From assembly GCA_030141605.1 (NCBI GenBank), contig JAQGDQ010000050.1, forward strand, positions 566,971-628,970: a stretch of DNA of 62,000 nucleotides, given 5' to 3'. Each line of letters opens with the position of its first letter. Positions within the stretch are counted from its first letter, which is position 1. The DNA comes from Tubiluchus corallicola. Lineage: Eukaryota > Priapulida > Priapulimorpha > Priapulimorphida > Tubiluchidae. Shown here in pieces: positions 22,110 through 34,873 of the stretch. Made by a program: the position numbers and the translations under genes. The notes under the pieces are model-generated. The model did no database searches. It worked only from the letters and a program-made list of their open reading frames with translations, and had not been told where the DNA came from.

Positions 22110-23215
22110 TCAGTCTTTGTACATCTAAATATGGAAGCTCAATCCAATGCGTAGTTGGTCCACAAAATCACGAAATCAGCAAAGCAGGCCTTGAAACGAA
22201 AGAGCATTCCACTAGTTACTTCCACGGCACTGAGACAACCTCTACGATGTGTTGCATCGAGCAGTCTATAGTAGAAGTTCTCCTGTGGCGTCGGTAGGGA
22301 TTCCAACCAGCTGTCCGCCAAGTGAAATAAAGAGGTTGCGATACGTGCGAAATTTCTCCATCGTGAAACTGTAGGAATACCACCTATCTGCTATAACAAC
22401 TGCTATGTACTCCTAGCCACAAACACTTCCGTTTGACGGTACTGCATAGTAGTTTCCAACTTGGCATGCGTGAGCGGACGCAGGTATTCTGACAAGCTTA
22501 CTGCAACAGACTCGGCACATAAAGACGAAACAAATTTACAGTCAAAGTACTACTGTGCAGCAACAGCAGCTAAGTAGAGAAAAACTTGATTAAACGTTTA
22601 ACCTGCTTCTATGTTCTGGCTGTAACTAAAGCTACCGAAACCGGCTCAACTCTGACCAGTGAAGTACAGCTAAAAGAAAACGTTTTTGGGCAGAAAGACT
22701 AGCGCCGAGTGTTCACAGCTGCACGACTGAACACAACAGGGTCCTATGTTTAAAAAACGTGTTCTGGCATTTCTAACCATTACGGAACATAAAAATCTAT
22801 CAACTAAAACCTGTGTTCTGGCATATCTAGTCACTACAGAATACTAAACCACCATTTTAAAACAGTGTTCTGGCATCTCTAGCCATTACGGAACACACGA
22901 AAACCACGGTGACTCACTATACACGAAATTTGTCATGCAAAGCCACCAAAAGGATGTACGTCACCTCTTCCTAAATGCAGGCTATTATCGCCTCGTTGAG
23001 AACTTGATAAAAACTTAGAACTGCTTAAGCCAAGGCCGTTCAATTGCCTTTCAACACAAAAAAGGTTAAGGAAAGTACAAGACTGTATACAAAACAAAAA
23101 ATACGCGGAGTAGTACAGATAAGCTGTCTGCCTAAAACAAAATGCAGCACTCACCAAACCCACTAATGTTTATCCATTCCAGACGGAGATTTCGTATCCC
23201 ACTTCTGACACCACT
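22110..23215 (-). mobile_element. Ty3/gypsy-like LTR retrotransposon remnant (leader and gag fragment)
   Basis: On the minus strand a primer-binding-site-like TGGTGTCAGAAGTGGGAT (23213 down to 23196) resembles the 3' end of tRNA-Leu and is common just inside the 5' LTR of animal gypsy elements. About 870 nt downstream, on the same strand, a short frame (22368 down to 22139) reads ARIATSLFHLADSWLESLP and then YYRLLDAT, a Gag-capsid-like pattern (L-x-G/A-x-A-x-x-W-x-x-x-L). It ends at a stop. No pol, and no second LTR, is visible. The LTR would lie above 23215, but its outer end could not be defined. Confidence 0.45.
22757..22894. repeat. Three tandem copies, about 52-bp period, with inverted ends
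   Basis: GTGTTCTGGCAT followed by a CTA-x-CCA-like core and GAACA recurs at about 22759, 22813 and 22865. Each copy begins GTGTTC, and copies 1 and 3 end GAACA(C), so each can form a short stem. Confidence 0.75.
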
Positions 23216-23939
23216 GAACTCCAGATGGCGCCTCGCCATCCGGGTGTGGTTCGGCCCTGCAGGTGCGTAGGCGGAGCAGCTTAATAATGATTTCCACATG
23301 AGCATAATTAAACACAACTGAATTAAATAATGCTGACTATTTAACAGGAAAGAGATTTAAATATTACAGTCAGTGTACAGAGGATGACGTCACAACAATT
23401 GCTTTGCATCAGCGAAATTCGCCCGAAATGGAACCTCCAATCAACTCATCACAGCTCCTCACTGTGGAGGTACCTTAAAATGCAGCCCACATCGTCGTTT
23501 AGCCCTGTTCCTCCTCTTTCGAAAGAGCCATGTATCGCCTTCCAAAAGTCCCACCAGGCGCCGCTAGAATGTTTTTTCTGCAGGCTTCTTGGTCAAAATT
23601 TCGAAAAATCGAGAGTTAGGTCCGGGAAAACGCCCGTTGCGGCAGGATTAAATGGATTGAATGGGCTATCTATCCATGGTTAGCGCCACACCTAGCACGT
23701 TCCCGTTCTCTAGAAATAAGAGGTATAAGTTTTGCCAAAATCGGCCGAAAAGTGGAGATTTCTTTGGAGGTTTTTCGCCCATTGTTCCTCTTAATAATGG
23801 GCCCGAATCGAAAAACAAACCCTCAATGGGATCACACTAGATCGAAATCTTTCGTTTGATATATATATCGTCGCAAATAGTGCCGGCGTTGGAGCTGTAG
23901 CCGCGAATCTTGTAAATATATAAATCCCTTACCATCGAA
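23216..23939. other. Sequence next to the LTR remnant
   Basis: Locally GC-richer than its surroundings (for example 23215-23280 and 23560-23660). It may contain the LTR of the element described at 22110-23215. No reliable ORF. Confidence 0.3.
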
Positions 23940-24640
23940 ATTAACATATACGATACAGGGTTAGTAAATTAAGAGCTAAATAAATTTTAGAGGCTAATTG
24001 TGTAATAATTCGTTCCATTTCGCAAAAAAGTAAGAGCTGGCTGGCAATTCTATGTGGTGAATTAACAATAGCAGTTATAATACCATTGCCAGTGTGCAAT
24101 AATAACATATTTCGAATGCTATAACGTGATCTTCTGCGAATATGACTAAAATGGAGTAATGATAGATTTACACAGGTCAGAAGCACTGCAAACGCACATT
24201 AAGCGAAACTGTGCTTCTGATGTATTTCTCCTGAATGCCTACAGGCAATGCAGCATTATCAAGGATTACTTTATAAGATAATAACGTGTTTCAGGCGTGA
24301 AAATAATAATTTTAGACATTTGCTTTTTGTCAAAATTAAAATCAATTTTATGAAGATTTGCAAAGCTAGCGCAATTATTCAGAAGTCTTGGAGTACAGGA
24401 ACGGAAGTTACAAATAAGACTATGTCATCAGCATGAATTAAATGGTTAATGATGTTCCCTGCAAGATGTCAACGTTTATACCATTAAAATTTACAGATAG
24501 TTCATGAATGCAAACATTGACCAATAAAGGCAAGAGAATCCGTCCTTGACGGACACCACTTGTAGTATGAAAACATTATAGGAACTGTATGTCATACCAA
24601 GCGGCTAAGAAATTTATTACGCTGTTAGGAAACTGATAAT
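23940..24640 (-). mobile_element. Non-LTR retrotransposon fragment (reverse transcriptase palm)
   Basis: The minus strand encodes TTSGVRQGRILLPLLVNV, the conserved G-V-R-Q-G block, at about 24568 down to 24513. After one frameshift it gives HADDIVLFVTS, the (Y/F)xDD active site, near 24435. It is broken by stops and at least one frameshift, so it is a dead copy. Confidence 0.75.
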
Positions 24641-27600
24641 GAACAATCATGATTGTTGCGTGAACATGACCTCAGCTGTGTCGAAACGTTGCAGCTGTTG
24701 TGTTTGAACAAAAGCCATGTCTTTTCTTAAGTGGATGCTGGCTGTCATTTTTATTTTAAGAATTCATTTTTCCCATTACCAATCAGTTTTCAGCTATAAT
24801 TAATTATTGGGTTCGGTTTTTCTTTAACTATTACTGGGACATTAAATTTCTGTAAACCTTTGCGATTGACTGGTTCATTCATCCTTAACTATTTTATTTT
24901 TACCAATTTCAGCCTCGATAGACCTCACTTTAATACCAAAGTGTATCCGTGATAGGTGGAATCTTGCTGGTTTTCGTATACCGCAACAATCATCCGATAT
25001 ACAACCTAAATCAATGTCGGACGTTTGGTTAACGGATAACTTGGGCAAACAACAATTAATCATTCTCATCACAGCCACTTTTTATTTGCTATTTTGACAA
25101 GGCACTCAAGAAAGTAAAAGAGACAAATACACAAATTGCTCGTTGTAATTATTCTAAAGTACGTTCGAAATTCAACGAGTTTTGTTTCACAAAACAAGCT
25201 CTAGTCCAAAACGCCAAGCTTAGATTCGCACGTTCTTGCAAGTGTACGTTGCGTACGGGGCTCAGTTGGACTGTTTGAGCCTGTTTTCAATAGCTGTTTA
25301 TATTGCAAGGTGGCTCCATCTGCTATAATATTTGTTAAGCACTTGAGGTTCCGACAAAATTGGCTTACTAAAGTTTTTGCATGTAAGCTGTTTCCTGGTA
25401 ACGACAGGATTTTCTTCTTATTAACGTTAGTATTTACACTCTGGTGGCTTATGTCTACCTTACATCTAAGAGAAACGAAACTCAGATAAACTTCGTATTA
25501 ATTTTAACCAAAGCAAAGGGAACAAAAAATTTTTTCTGCGTATTGGCAACAAAACGTGAACTTAACGTGAAGTTTTTTCACATTCCCTGAATGAAACTTT
25601 AATTTTAATTGAGCGAGTTACCCATTTTAATGAGAAATAAAGAATTAATATATATATTTTCTTTGCCAGTAGCCACAAAACGGGACTATAATAAGTGAAA
25701 TTAAGGTATATACACTCGAGCAAATAATTTATAACGTGTGATAGCACAATTAAATATTAATCATTTGTGATGTTAATGTGAAACAATTTTGCTTTTCAGA
25801 TGGAAAATCTTGGAAAATTTATGTAATGAAAAACTGCATATTGAAAATCCGGTTTTGGAAATGTTTCAATGAAACTTTGCGACATGAGACCTCAAGAGAA
25901 CCGTTACAGACAATTTAGCTACATTTTCTTTGTGAATTATTGACCCGTTACGGCGCGAGATCTCTCTGAGAGTACTTTCTAAGAGTTCGCTCAATGAACA
26001 GAGATTGTCTGCAAGAACTTGCGAGAGAACTCCCAGCAACTCTCCAAGAGTTTGCAAAAAGTTGCCGAGAGAACTGGCAAAGCCGTTCACACTTGCGAGT
26101 CTACGTTCAGAGACACGCCTTTATTAATGATAGCTAATAGTTTTTGGGGGTTTGGATTCCGTGTGCATATTAGTACTGCACTCTTAAATTATTTATTGTG
26201 TTCTTCCTGTGTAATTTTGGGTTTTATGGATATTGTTATGACAGCTCAAATTTATAACTGCATTTTTGTTATTTCTGCATTTCTTTACTTGTATAATAGC
26301 AAATATTTCAATTTTATTAAAACAGTGTGGCAATCACATATGTCCTCGGCCTCTGACTCGAAGCTTGGGTATTCAAACATCAAAGCAAGCAAATATCAAT
26401 GTAGTATTCGTTATTGAATTGTTTGTATATAAGGTAAAATGGGCTAATGTCGGACAATGAGTTTTAGCTTTTCCTAAAACCTATCAACTTACCTGGAGGG
26501 TTGTTGATTTCCCTTCATTGATAATACTCCTACATCACATCTTCAGTACGGCATTTTCGCCGTTGCCTAGTCTTCTGGCAGCCGTGTGGTCGTGAACGTA
26601 CAAGCTCGTTCAGTGAATACATTTATCCTTAATTGTATTAACTTTTTTAATTTGCTGATAAACTGACCTAACGCATTAATTACAGCATCCTCTTCAGAAA
26701 TTGTTTATTTTGTTAAGTTACTTCTTCCGTGATGCTTTCGCGGAATCATGCCACACTTCGTAAAGCACCACATATTAGTTTGTTTATTATACAACCAGTG
26801 TACGACGTTACCCAAAGGCCTAGGCTAATGACGGACAATTGAATTTTTGTGTCCGACTTTGGCCTGAATTAATTGCTTGTGTTTAAGGTTTGCACTCATT
26901 ACAATTCAAATAGTAAAAAATGTTCGATTTACACAAGGCTCCTCAAGAAAAATTCATTTATGTCATTACGCTGACAAGTAAGCAAAGAGAACTTTGTACG
27001 ACTCAATTATTGACATAAATAAATCGCTTTGCTTTGTCATTTCTTCAACTAATTTATGCACTCTTCGACTGACTACGCCATAACCATTTACATTTGTTTT
27101 CTTTCCATTTGGCAGCCAGTTATCCCAAACTTCATGCTACATTGTTAGTTGCCAAGTTTGTTTAATAAATGAAATTATTGAACAAATAAAAATCTACATG
27201 GACTCTTACAGAATATTGTTACTCGCAACATGATAAAAGGCTCAAGTAAATGGGTGCTGCTTGTTAGAGATCCGAACAAAAATAGACATGCTAATTCGCT
27301 CGATGTCACCAACAGTCACCTGCGTAATAATTTATATAGAAATCACTTATTGTGTCGTTTTAATTAAGAACAAAATCTCGAAAGTGGCAAAAACACAACA
27401 TTACAATCTTATTAAGATCTCAGCAAAACGCCCGATGAACCAAGTTGCAAAGTTTGAAATGCATCTGGATGCTTTTTCGAGAAAATTATTGTTGGAAACA
27501 CTCTACTTTTTCAAATTAAGTGAATGGTCTTTTAGACTTTTCCAGTTTTCAGATATGATAAACAAAACCTTTAATGTCGATTTAGTTTGGGCTTTTAGTA

Positions 27601-28036
27601 AATGCTAGGATATTTCAAACAAGTTTTCATGTTTTGAGTGCAGTGCAAAATTCTAGGATCTTTAATTTTTAAAATAATAGCTTTGCCGTTTTTGTTAATT
27701 CTGAATTTTCCCTGTTCATGCACGCCAAACAGCATATGCTCCAAACCTTACACAGAAAAAGTGACACAGAAAAGACTGTAGTTCAACCTGTAAAAGATGT
27801 CGAACTGCTATGAACTCCAAAAACGCAAATTTAGAAAATGCTTTGAACAGATAACACACCTCATTCATATTAAAAATGAAAACCTTTCTTTCTGCAGGAT
27901 TTGAAAAAATCAAAATATTTATTTATTTGTTTACTTATCAGTTGATACGCAACGTATAAACAAAAATTATTTTCGAGTCAATGCTGCACAGAAAATAGGA
28001 AAGATACGTACATGGTGATGTCCTAATGACGTAGTT
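24641..28036. other. Intergenic sequence without a supported gene
   Basis: Only unrecognised ORFs (26019-26417 is the longest). The tract 25930-26110 is dense in GAGA/CTCT motifs. Two copies of GGCTAATG-x-CGGACAAT occur at about 26440 and 26823. A poly(A) signal for the GT31 gene is likely near 27919. Confidence 0.35.
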
Positions 28037-29620
28037 TCAGATAAGAAATTTTTGCTGAGATTGAGGTTTTATACCGAAAAGACGATAAAAGGCAAATTTT
28101 TCTCGTCGACTCGGTAGGAATATTTTCTCCCCAACAATCTTATCACGTTTTTTAGAATGTTCAGAAGGCTTTCTTGCCGAAACGCGCTCTGCTTGATGGC
28201 CTGGATAGAAACCTTGTATTGTATCGGTTTCGTTGTGGCAGTATTTAAAGGACTCGTCGCCAAAATCAGGTTTTCCGACCCCTAGCGGACAACTTCGGAA
28301 AAAGCTGTTAGAGCTGTTAGTACGAAATGGCGTATCCTTCACCAAGTCCCAAAGTTTCATTAATTCGAGTGGATAAATGCGGTGCGCCACTATTATCTTG
28401 TTGCACATGGAAGGTTCTTTGTACCTTAGAGTTGCGTAATTAGTCATAAGAATTCTTTCATTGTCATCAAGATAGGTGACATTTTCTATGAAGTATAGCC
28501 ACATTCTTGCAGCTATGCCACCTCGCGGATGACACAGAAGAATCCCTTTGTACAGCTTATGTAATAGTTCTTGAACAATGTTTCCAGACAACAACAAAAA
28601 ATATTCATCCATTCGTCTTTTACCTAAAAGTATATAAAGTTTGAAAGTGTTCATAGGCAAGACTAAAGAACATATGCTGTCATATACAGGATATAAATAT
28701 TAACAAATCATCACTGCTCTTCTTCGCCATACGTGACTTCTGATGTCAAAGGTCACGCACTTCAGGTCGCCCAGCAGTCAAGCGGGTTTTAACCGTTTTA
28801 GTTAAATTTGCCCTGTGGATGACTTTCACGTGATATTACAGAATCATAGTACAAAATATTGTTAAAATCGAACCGCTAAGCGTTACTGCAAAAAGATAGC
28901 GGCTATAAGCAGGTAAGCAATTTAGGGTGAGGGACTTATGGTATGGCTTTGGAAATGCGAACTGAAATATACTGTGCACACTCGCAAACCAAAATTACAA
29001 GACACATTTTGAACATTTGGCTAAACCACGCCGCTTGTTAGCTTTATAAGACTGAGACCATCTATTCTTCTTGTTTACTGGTAACAAAACATTACCTTCT
29101 GCTATCCTGTCCATAACGATTGTATGTCGTTTCGCCAGTCTACTTTTTCGACAGTCTACTTTTTCGCCAGTGCACTTTTTAGACTGTAGACTGGCGATAA
29201 AGTGCACTGGCGAAAAAGTAGACGGCGAAAAATTAGGCTGGCGAAAAAGAAGACTGGCGAAAAAGTAGACTGACGAAAAAGTGGACTGGCGGAAAAGTAA
29301 ATTGGCGAAAAAGTTCACGGGCGAAAAAGTGCACTGGCGAAAAAGTAGTCTGGCGAAAAAGTAGACTGGCGAAAAAGTAAATTGGCGAAAAAGTTCACGG
29401 GCGAAAAAGTGCACTGGCGAAAAAGTAGTCTGGCGAAAAAGTAGACTGGCGAAGTGGGCGATTACCGATGAAACAATGTTCTTAGTTCACGATAATTTGT
29501 TTTATTCAGAAATGTGTACTTACCGAGCCGACCTAACCTATTAGTCGCTTAAAGTTAATGATACTAAATATACCTAAATATTTTTTACTCATTTAGTTCT
29601 GTATATTACAGTATTGCAGG

Positions 29621-29681
<61 letters not shown>

Positions 29682-29787
29682 ATGGATGGATGGATGGATG
29701 GATGGATGGATGGATGGATGGATGGATGGATGGATGGATGGATGGATGGATGGATGGATGGATGGATGGATGGATGGATATATATAT

Positions 29788-29847
<60 letters not shown>

Positions 29848-30483
29848 TATAAACTGTGCCTTTAAAAAACATTAATTACTTTGCCAATAGCAAGATATTG
29901 TTGCCAAGTACATACGTTTATTCTTTACACATCTTCGGTAACCCCAATTTACTTTGTTATATGGTAAGACGGTGAGTTCTACTCTTAATTTCTGTACACA
30001 CAAAAACGTATCGTCGTCTATTCTCAGAAAATACTTGAAATCATATCGTTTTGAAGCCCAGTCCATCATCCAAGTAATACGTTTACCAAAATTTAATCCG
30101 GTAGGCGTCTCTGCCAGCACAATATCACTGTTGAGTTTTGCTTCTTTAACCAGAGGATTTAAGACAGAATCGTTCTCTCTTTCTCCATAGGTATCGAGCA
30201 CAGGCACGATAAACACACATACAACGTCATCAAAATCTTTACACCACTTCATCCAAGTAGAACGCACTGCGTCCCTTCTATCTACATAAATAGGTGCGCT
30301 CATAATGCCCACGAATAGCAAAATTTTTTCTTTAAGGTGCAAGTCGTAGTTTGACATCATGTCGTGTCCAAAAATTTTGACATTGTTAGACTGGTTTTCA
30401 TAGCGAACAGATCTATAGATAAAAACGTACGCAGCAACTAACAGCAGTAGTACGTTCAACAGCAATATTCTTTGACTGCGCAT
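28037..30483 (-). CDS. GT31 family beta-1,3-galactosyltransferase-like protein, 2 exons
   Basis: Predicted type II Golgi glycosyltransferase, 384 residues. Exon 1 is 30483 down to 29916 and exon 2 is 28623 down to 28037. Donor AAAC|GTATGT and acceptor ATACTTTTAG join through a split CGT codon (phase 1). The chosen Met at 30483 is followed at once by one hydrophobic anchor (about residues 5-24). Met at 30699 is an alternative that adds 72 residues and a second hydrophobic stretch. GT31 features: [10 protein letters not shown] (about 68-77), the metal-binding DxD-like box in FLRIDDDTF (DDD about 156-158), and a downstream FLLLSGNIV block (about 198-206). The usual acidic E-D-V-x-x-G box is not evident; the matching place reads [12 protein letters not shown]. 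Donor is presumably UDP-Gal or UDP-GlcNAc; acceptor unknown. A TTTATT at 27919-27924 is a possible poly(A) signal on this strand. Confidence 0.8.
29135..29455. repeat. Minisatellite with inverted left arm (GGCGAAAAAGTAGACT unit)
   Basis: About 15-16 bp units of GGCGAAAAAGT(A/G)(G/C)ACT are repeated some 15 times in forward orientation from 29200. About three units in reverse orientation (AGTCTACTTTTTCGCC) lie at 29138-29186. The switch point is near TTTTAGACTGTAGACTGG. An approximately 75-bp higher-order block occurs twice (around 29290 and 29370). ORFs here are artefacts. Confidence 0.95.
29619..29850. repeat. Compound microsatellite (CT)n-(AT)n-(GGAT)n-(AT)n
   Basis: CT to about 29645, AT to 29679, about 25 GGAT units to 29779, then AT to about 29850. 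Confidence 0.98.
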
Positions 30484-32240
30484 TATACCAATTTCTTCAC
30501 TGTTTGGATGCTTAATGTCACCTCTTCCTAAAACAAAATTACTCGTGACTGATGGCAATACATAAGGAAGAAATAGTACAGTCCAAGCAATTGAGAGAAC
30601 GTACCTAAACTTTCTCTGTCCTGATTTGTGACACGGAGATAGTGGGGAGACTCGACAACAATGCGTGAGCCTCTTGGTACAAGTGGAATTACTAAACATT
30701 TATTTATTAAGAATTTCACAAAATTAACAAATTACGTAACATTATTACATGATTGTCAGTTTCTACTAAAAATTAAACTTATCAACTTGCAAAAATTGCC
30801 TGTCCACAAAAGCTGCCCATCCCTGCCTGATTTATAGTTTCACCTGCAGATCTATTGCTATACCACTAACACCTAATACTACAAGAGTGCTGTAAGATAT
30901 CGAAGCCATTGTGTGGCCTTGCAATAAGCCCTACACAACAAAATTACAGTAGTTATAAAAATAACCGTACGTATGTGACCTATAGCTTATGTGTGCATTT
31001 CACAATTCATGACTGTGGCTAGTCTAAGTGTGAAGCAGAAGTCCTCTCTATTTTAGTTAAAGATAATCTGGCGTAGATAGTGCCGATGACTACGACGACA
31101 ACGACGATGGTTATTATGATGAATGTGATGAATAGGATGAGTTTGATAAAATAGTGAAGATGACGATGATTTGTTATTATAATGACCATGGCGATGACAC
31201 GACTGGGATAATCGATCAACCATACTGTGTGTGACCTTGACTTCTCAATTTGACATTTGATCTTTGCTCTTATAAGTAAAGATGGTCTCAAGACGGAAAG
31301 TTTCAAAGCCAAATTCCATCGAGCTCCAAGAAATGTAATCTCGTCGGTGGAAAATGCTATGAAGCGGTTATCATAGAGACTTATCAGGTAGGTAGTTGAA
31401 AGCATTAGGTACTATACAATGGCTTTCATACCTGCCTCTACAACATTTACTAAAAGCGGGTTAGTGGGATAAGTTTTTTCGTTAATGTCTTTGTAATTAT
31501 GAAAATTATGCAAAAAATGAGGCAAGGCCAGGATAACAACGGACTCACTTATTGATGGAAAGTGACTTGTTTGTTCCATTCAATTTTGTAAACTTGTCTA
31601 GCACTTATCAGCGGGAAACTGGAAATGGCTGTAGGCTAATTTATGGTTAACCGTAATCTATAGTAATCAAGCTAACAAAGCTATGTGTGCTTTCTGTAAA
31701 ATTTAATCAAACTAAAGATCTTCTAAGGTCAAATTCCGCCTGTATGTAGAGCTTGAAAAGCAATGTCACAAAATACTAAATGTTGACTCTGCTCATACTA
31801 CTGATGCCGAATTGATAACTTTACTTCGTTAACTCTAAACATGCCAACTTTAAATTCGACGACTGTTGTAACTTCAAAAGATACTCTGTCCTACACCGCT
31901 GACAATTTAGGCCTAATGTACTATAGCACTCTGCATAATAAAATTATGTTTGGTAATATAAAGTACGTGTTTGACTAATTCATGGTTGATAAGAAGTAAA
32001 ATTGATGATAAAATTAAAATTATCGTAGTTTCTCTTTTTCATCTGTAGGTTAACAATTTAATCACCTAATGGAACAAACTCATTTTAGTACACAATACGT
32101 AAAATGAGAATTTTATGTTACAAGCAGTTTCTAGTAGTAGTTGTATGTTTATTGACCAATATTACAGGAATATCATTACAAATTAACACTTTATTTGATA
32201 ATTAGTCCAACAAATTGGATAAATCATTGCTCTTTCCTTC
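30484..32240. other. Intergenic sequence upstream of the GT31 gene
   Basis: May include the GT31 5' UTR or promoter. 31078-31180 is a degenerate GAC/GATGA-rich tract. Nothing else recognised. Confidence 0.35.
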
Positions 32241-32244
32241 AAGT

Positions 32245-33960
32245 ACTAGATCGGTATTTAAAACAGCTGCATACAATCAAATACGTATTTTAAAATCAAG
32301 TAAGTATCGGTGCAATTAAACAAGTTGCCTATGTTTTCAAAGTTACGCCCGAGATTCCTATTATTATAGATGTTTCTAAGACACTCACAAATTTTAAATT
32401 CACAAAGAACATGTTGCTCTGTTTGTGCACTTTCCCCACATTTCCCCACATTGGCATAGCCTATCTTGTCGAATTACATGGTTCCACCTTCCTGTCTCCA
32501 GATGAAAATTGTGTGCTGATATGTGGGCTGGTAAACGCATCTTGTCCAAAAAAATTCTGTTCTTTTCAACTACATAGATGTTCTTTGCATAAATTTCTTG
32601 AGGTATCAAGTCTGGGTTTATTTGTATGTACACAAAAACCTTTAAACTAGCTAATCTCCTCAATGTTTCTAAGCGCAGCTCCTTGTCCATAACCAAAGGT
32701 GAACGGTTTAAGTTGGCGAGTCTTACGATTTCTCTAAATGATTGCGCCAGTTGCATTGCCGTGCAATGTATATGCACTGATTCAAAGACTCATGTCGATT
32801 CGCGTTTATTTTCCGAAGAAATTTGTAATGGCAGTTTTGGACGAGGGCTCTCAATCTATGTCAAGTCCATGGGGCGCCAGATCATTACACGTAGTGTGTC
32901 GTACACCCAAACAATCTTTTATGCATTGGTAATAAAAGGTCCTAAATGATGAGACGCACTTTCCTGACCAAGCCCCCACCCGTATAAAATAGATGAGAGG
33001 AGAGCTGATTTCAATACCAATTTCTTTTTCCATACTGTGCTGTCATAATTCTTTTGGAAAATGCTATATATGTGAAAATTTGTCCTTTAATTGGCTAGCA
33101 ATGCATGTTTTTAGTTTTCCATCAGCAGAAATGACAGATCCAATGTACGTGTAAGTGCTGCACACTGATATAGAACTACCGTTTTCTTTTAAATTTTCGA
33201 AATCTGTCCTACTGCCGTTTATCACCATGAATTTCGTCTTGATATTGTTCATTGTAAGACCGTCCTCGTACAAAATTCATGCGTAATTGTAATTTGTGCT
33301 CTAGATGATGAAAGTATAACAGAGCCGTCCATAAAAAGAAGAAAATGCAGAGACGAGAGGAAACCATCATTTGGTAAAAGCTTAAGTTTCCTTACTAAAG
33401 GATTAATGAAGAGTGTGAAAAGCAGACAGCGGCTTGGTGCTCCTTGTCGTACTCCAACATTAGTGGCTACGTTCAGATTGTTTAGCACTGCGTATGATTC
33501 GCCATACATTGCCCACAATGCATTGGCCATATGCTTCCCGCAGCCAGGTTTTACTAGCTCTTCTATTAGCTTTGCCCTGCAGATAATGTTATATGCAGTT
33601 TTGAAATCCACAAAAAGATTGAACAGTTTTTTACATTTTTTTTCTACATCATTCGGGAGTCTCAAGGCAACAGTATTCTCTAAGCAACCTCTTTTTTTCT
33701 TGTGCGCCTGACTGCTCATAATCTAGTGACCGTCACCACTAGACATTTTAAGCCAAATTTTTTGACGTTTTAAATCTCGCTCAGTCTCATAACGTGGTAC
33801 CACAATAACTGCTAAATATTTATGCGCCTCTAGTGTGTTCAGAAGACTCTTGCATTTAATTACAAAACCTCTGGTGGTAATAGAAACGCCAATTATAACT
33901 GTAACAATATCAGCGTCCTGTAAAATATTCATGTAGAAAAGTTTGTGAATTTACCTGGGA
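32245..33960 (-). mobile_element. Degenerate LINE with mutated RT active site
   Basis: The minus strand carries FVDFKTAYNIICRAKLIEEL, then VGVRQGAPSRCLLFTLFINP, then a catalytic box reading FMDGS where (Y/F)xDD is expected (33719 down to 33249). Next comes a frame with TYIGSVISADGKLK (33273 down to 33064). The typical C-terminal RLPAHISAHNFHLETGRW and CQCGE Cys/His segment is at 32777-32400. Several frame breaks and the Asp-to-Gly change show that it is inactive. Confidence 0.85.
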
Positions 33961-34873
33961 ACGATGCCAAAAACAGAACAAAAAAGTATAACCATAACAT
34001 TCTCATTATCGGAATAAAAGTTTAAAACTTTGTTACACTTTCAATAAGATTTTTAAAAAAGCACAAGGACAAGCTCCTAGACGAAACCGATGAGATAAAT
34101 TTCACGGAATGCAGGCCTATACTAATATCACTATCTAATGTGAAAATAACTCCATCTTTTTTAAAACTGTTTTAAAAACTCACCTTTCTAAATTGTATGA
34201 TGTTAATGTATTGGTTTTACTATAATTTCGGCTGTTTGTTTTTACTTTTAATTGTCTTAATTCTTTGTCTTCTTCAGCTTTTGTTGTTGTTGTTGTTGCT
34301 ACTTTTTAATTATTATTATTCATAAATCATTACATTGTACAGAGCATGCGTTAAACTTACTTTAATTTTCTAGACAGACATAATTCAAAGGGCATTTTAA
34401 GATACAATAACAATAACGTCACATGACAGCATGCCAAACATAGTGACACGTATTATGATTTACGACTACAGTCAAATAAGCTGGTGGCATGCATGGTTGC
34501 AGGTTTTTGGAGCATTTTAACTTGTACTTGCATTATTTTTTTCCAAAACCTAAATAATAGAGAAGCAGAAAGAAGATGTACGAATACACCGTTTAACTGC
34601 TTTGAAGGACTTATAGTTTGCAAGTTTTACGTTGCAGCATTAGCAATTTCCATTTAAACTCAAGAAGGCATACCTGTGCTTAGTGAACTGTGGCCTATAA
34701 CGCTTATGTTATAGGTTTATGCACTGATGCACTTAGAGTATCATAAATACGCATACTTAAACTGCTGCAGATAACACTTGAAAACAGACTTTGAATTTGA
34801 AGAATTACTGCGTCAAGCGCTGGACCAGTATTTTTGATAGTTTTCGTGTGTTCTGTGGTCAAACCAAGCCACC
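33961..34873. other. Upstream region of the SLC10 gene
   Basis: AT-rich, no ORF. It should include the SLC10 5' UTR just before 34874 and possibly the promoter; no TATA box can be assigned with confidence. Confidence 0.4.

Larger units (their letters stand above)
28624..29915 (-). other. GT31 intron, repeat-rich
   Basis: Contains the inverted minisatellite 29135-29455 and the compound microsatellite 29619-29850. Nothing coding beyond these. Confidence 0.7.

Noticed and set aside
26019-26417. 132-codon ORF
   Set aside because: The N-terminal part comes from a GAGA-rich tract and the rest is AT-rich hydrophobic read-through; no domain or conservation signal visible.
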